A stretch of DNA of 6,489 nucleotides from Xanthobacteraceae bacterium (GTDB taxonomy: Bacteria > Pseudomonadota > Alphaproteobacteria > Rhizobiales > Xanthobacteraceae). A model generated the notes under the pieces. It saw only the letters and a program-made list of their open reading frames with translations, was not told the DNA's origin and ran no database searches. This document shows positions 4,773 through 6,489 of the stretch, in pieces. The position numbers and the translations under genes were made by a program. The stretch's first letter is position 1, and each line of letters opens with the position of its first letter. Location of the stretch: NCBI GenBank assembly GCA_025929595.1, contig JAICQA010000160.1, positions 1-6,489 of the forward strand, read 5' to 3'.

Positions 4773-5612
4773 TTAGCTCTGCTTCTTGCGCGCATGACGG
4801 TTCGTGACGATGAACCGCTGCGTGCGCTTGTTCTTGCGGGTCTTCTTGCCCTTGGTCGGGAAACCCCAGGGCGTGACAGGGTGACGGCCGCCCGAGGTGC
4901 GGCCTTCGCCGCCGCCGTGCGGATGGTCGACCGGGTTCATGGTGACGCCGCGGTTATGCGGCATGCGGCCCTTCCAGCGATTGCGGCCGGCCTTGCCGAT
5001 CGAAATGTTCATGTGGTCGGGATTCGAGACCGCGCCCACCGTCGCATAGCAGTTGCCATGCACGAGGCGCTGCTCGCCCGACTTCAGGCGGATGATGCAG
5101 TAATCCTGGTCGCGGCCGACGATCTGCGCGTAGGTACCGGCCGAGCGTGCAAGCTGCCCGCCCTTCCCGATCTTGAGCTCGATGTTATGCACGATCGTGC
5201 CGACCGGCATGCTGCCAAGCGGCATCGCATTGCCCGGCTTCACGTCCACGTCCTCGCCGGCGATAACTGTGTCGCCCGCGCTCAGGCGCTGCGGCGCCAG
5301 GATATAGGCGAGATCGCCGTTGCCATACTTGATCAGCGCGATGAACGCCGTGCGGTTCGGATCGTATTCCAGCCGCTCGACCGTCGCGGGTTCGTCGCGG
5401 CGCGTGCGCTTGAAATCGACGGTGCGCAGCGCGCGCTTGTGACCGCCGCCGCGGAAGCGGACGGTGACGCGGCCGTTGTTGTTGCGTGCGCCGGTGCCGA
5501 TCTTGCCCTCGGTCAACGCCTTGACCGGCTTGCCTTTCCACAGCCCTTCCCGATCGACGAGAACGAGCTGGCGCAACCCCGGGGTCACCGGTTTGTATGT
5601 CTTGAGCGCCAT
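4773..5612 (-). CDS. rplB: 50S ribosomal protein L2
   Basis: L2 is among the most conserved ribosomal proteins, needed for subunit association, tRNA binding and peptidyl transferase activity. The product has 279 residues (E. coli 273). It starts MALKTYKPVTPGLRQLVLVDREGLWKG, with the basic RNNNGRVTVRFRGGGHKR (43-60), YDPNRTAFIALIKYGNGDLAYILAP (83-107), and GKGGQLARSAGTYAQIVGRD (149-168). The signature MNPVDHPHGGGEGR is at 225-238. His230 corresponds to the E. coli residue known as His229, implicated in peptide-bond formation. The C-terminus HPVTPWGFPTKGKKTRKNKRTQRFIV is typical. The gap to the L23 stop is 20 nt, with GGAG 7 nt from the ATG. A 320-codon frame opposite it (4758-5720) is a shadow. 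Confidence 0.98.
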   Translation of the reverse strand: MALKTYKPVTPGLRQLVLVDREGLWKGKPVKALTEGKIGTGARNNNGRVTVRFRGGGHKRALRTVDFKRTRRDEPATVERLEYDPNRTAFIALIKYGNGDLAYILAPQRLSAGDTVIAGEDVDVKPGNAMPLGSMPVGTIVHNIELKIGKGGQLARSAGTYAQIVGRDQDYCIIRLKSGEQRLVHGNCYATVGAVSNPDHMNISIGKAGRNRWKGRMPHNRGVTMNPVDHPHGGGEGRTSGGRHPVTPWGFPTKGKKTRKNKRTQRFIVTNRHARKKQS

Positions 5613-5632
5613 GATGCTTCTCCGTTCCCGCC

Positions 5633-5947
5633 TCAGAGTCCGGTGGTGATGTCGATGGAGTGGCCCTCGGCGAGGGTCACGATGGCTTTCTTCACGTCGC
5701 TGCGCGTGCCCTTGCGCTGACGGAAGTATTTCGTCTTGCCCTTCACGACGAGCGTGTTCACGCCCTCAACCTTGACGTTGAAGAGCTTCTCGACGGCGTC
5801 CTTGATCTCCGGCTTCGTCGCGGTGCGCGCGACGCGGAAGATCACCTGATTGTTCTGCGACGCCATGGTCGCCTTTTCGGTCACGACCGGCGACAGAATG
5901 ACGTCGTAGTGGCGCGGGTCCTGCGCGGCTTTTGCTTGCTTGCTCAT
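5633..5947 (-). CDS. rplW: 50S ribosomal protein L23
   Basis: L23 sits at the tunnel exit and is the main docking site for trigger factor and SRP. The product has 104 residues. An N-terminal arm (1-14) precedes YDVILSPVVTEKATMASQNNQVIFRVA (14-40), then ATKPEIKDAVEKLFNVKVEGVNTLVVKGK (43-71) and the C-terminal RRSD-like GTRSDVKKAIVTLAEGHSIDI (80-100). Glu24 in VVTEKA aligns with E. coli Glu18, the residue central to chaperone and SRP binding. The ATG overlaps the L4 stop by 4 nt (ATGA), and a GGAGG inside the last L4 codons lies 10 nt upstream, so translation is probably coupled to L4. Confidence 0.98.
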   Translation of the reverse strand: MSKQAKAAQDPRHYDVILSPVVTEKATMASQNNQVIFRVARTATKPEIKDAVEKLFNVKVEGVNTLVVKGKTKYFRQRKGTRSDVKKAIVTLAEGHSIDITTGL

Positions 5948-6489
5948 TTCAGGCGCGCCTCCAGCGCTTCCAGCGCCGACTTCGTCAGCACGAGCTTCGT
6001 GCGGCGCAGGATGTCATAGACGTTGATGCCGGCGACCGGCAGCACATCGACGCCCGGCAGGTTGCGCGCAGCGAGGCCGAAATTCTTCTCGACTTCCTTG
6101 CCGTCGACGATAAGGGCGGTCGTGACGCCGAGCTTCTCGAAATTCTTCACGAGCGACTTGGTCTTCGGCTCGCCGAGCTTGGCCTCGTCGATCACGATGA
6201 TGTCTTCGCTCTTGGCCTTCGAGGACAGCGCGTGCTTGAGCGCGAGCGAGCGAAGCTGCTTTGGCAGATCGGTCGCATGGCTGCGCACGACCGGACCGAA
6301 AGAACGGCCGCCGCCGCGGAACAGGTTGACGCGCGCCGAGCTGTGACGCGCCTGGCCTGTACCCTTCTGGCCGTACATCTTCTTGCCGGTGCGCCAGATT
6401 TCGGAGCGATCCTTGGTCTTGTGCGTCCCGCGCTGGCGCTTGTTGAGCTGCCAGTTGATGCACCGATGCAGCAGGTCGGCGCGCGGCTC
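5944..6489 (-). CDS. rplD: 50S ribosomal protein L4 (5' end truncated by window)
   Basis: L4 is an early-assembling 23S rRNA-binding protein whose extended loop lines the narrow part of the exit tunnel with L22. In E. coli it also represses the S10 operon; any such leader would be upstream of this window. The visible 181 residues run from the window edge to the TGA at 5944-5946. They begin EPRADLLHRCINWQLNKRQRG, followed by GTHKTKDRSEIWRTGKKMYGQKGTGQARHSS and LFRGGGRSFGPVVRSH, the tunnel loop. The C-terminal domain has KNFEKLGVTTALIVDGKEVEKNFGLAARNLPGVDVLP and ends LEARLK. The family is about 205 residues, so some 25 are missing. The internal Met at 6376-6378 is not the start, because conserved L4 sequence continues upstream of it. 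Confidence 0.97.
   Translation of the reverse strand, partial: EPRADLLHRCINWQLNKRQRGTHKTKDRSEIWRTGKKMYGQKGTGQARHSSARVNLFRGGGRSFGPVVRSHATDLPKQLRSLALKHALSSKAKSEDIIVIDEAKLGEPKTKSLVKNFEKLGVTTALIVDGKEVEKNFGLAARNLPGVDVLPVAGINVYDILRRTKLVLTKSALEALEARLK

Larger units (their letters stand above)
1..6489 (-). other. S10-spc ribosomal protein gene cluster (internal segment)
   Basis: Fifteen consecutive minus-strand genes encode L4, L23, L2, S19, L22, S3, L16, L29, S17, L14, L24, L5, S14, S8 and L6 in transcription order. This is the classical S10 operon followed directly by the spc operon. All junctions are overlaps or gaps of 8-58 nt, and no promoter- or terminator-like sequence is evident inside, so a single long transcript is likely. 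The upstream genes expected from the conserved order (S10, L3) and the downstream ones (S18-type L18, S5, L30, L15, SecY) lie outside the window. No gene normally found in this span is missing and none has been inserted. Confidence 0.97.

Noticed and set aside
4758..5720. 320-codon open frame on the plus strand opposite L2 and the end of L23
   Set aside because: It lies antisense to an intact, highly conserved L2 gene. Its composition (Ala/Arg/Asp/Val-rich, low Lys) is what antisense frames look like in GC-rich DNA with strong third-position bias. It has no recognisable domain.
1..6489. A new defence, mobile or otherwise undescribed system
   Set aside because: Every base except short junctions is assigned to canonical ribosomal protein genes in canonical order. 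There are no insertions, direct-repeat arrays or unassigned frames with conserved-looking products.

Overview
This window is a stretch of the conserved bacterial ribosomal-protein supercluster (S10 plus spc operons). It lies entirely on the minus strand, so transcription runs from high to low coordinates. Fifteen genes are present in the canonical order L4 (5' end cut off by the window) - L23 - L2 - S19 - L22 - S3 - L16 - L29 - S17 | L14 - L24 - L5 - S14 - S8 - L6 (3' end cut off by the window). All thirteen complete genes are intact, of normal family length, with no frameshift, insertion or foreign gene.

The DNA is GC-rich by eye, with G/C strongly favoured at third codon positions. The proteins look alphaproteobacterial, and a Hyphomicrobiales (Rhizobiales)-type organism is my best guess. 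Signs include L22 starting with the NEAKAVARMLRVSPQKL block, 132-aa S8, 83-aa S17 starting MPKR, 136-aa L16 and zinc-free 101-aa S14. The family is inferred from remembered protein signatures, not from a search. No genus can be named.

Layout: 6489-3359 holds L4, L23, L2, S19, L22 and S3, which are 50S and 30S core proteins, several of them at the polypeptide exit tunnel (L4, L22, L23). 3338-2432 holds L16, L29 and S17. A 58-nt gap (2374-2431), the longest in the window, falls exactly where the S10 and spc operons are separate units in E. coli, and it carries two small GC-rich inverted repeats. 2373-1 holds L14, L24, L5, S14, S8 and L6. Spacings are otherwise 8-36 nt or overlaps (L4/L23 4 nt, L22/S3 1 nt, L14/L24 1 nt, L24/L5 8 nt), consistent with one polycistronic message and translational coupling. 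There is no gene-free stretch longer than 58 nt, and I see no tRNA, rRNA, mobile element, CRISPR array, convincing promoter or intrinsic terminator.

I find no undescribed biological system here. The only points worth a second look are small candidate RNA structures at three junctions (S17/L14, L24/L5, L5/S14) and a few start-codon details. Long open frames on the plus strand and in other minus-strand frames are by-products of GC-rich codon usage.
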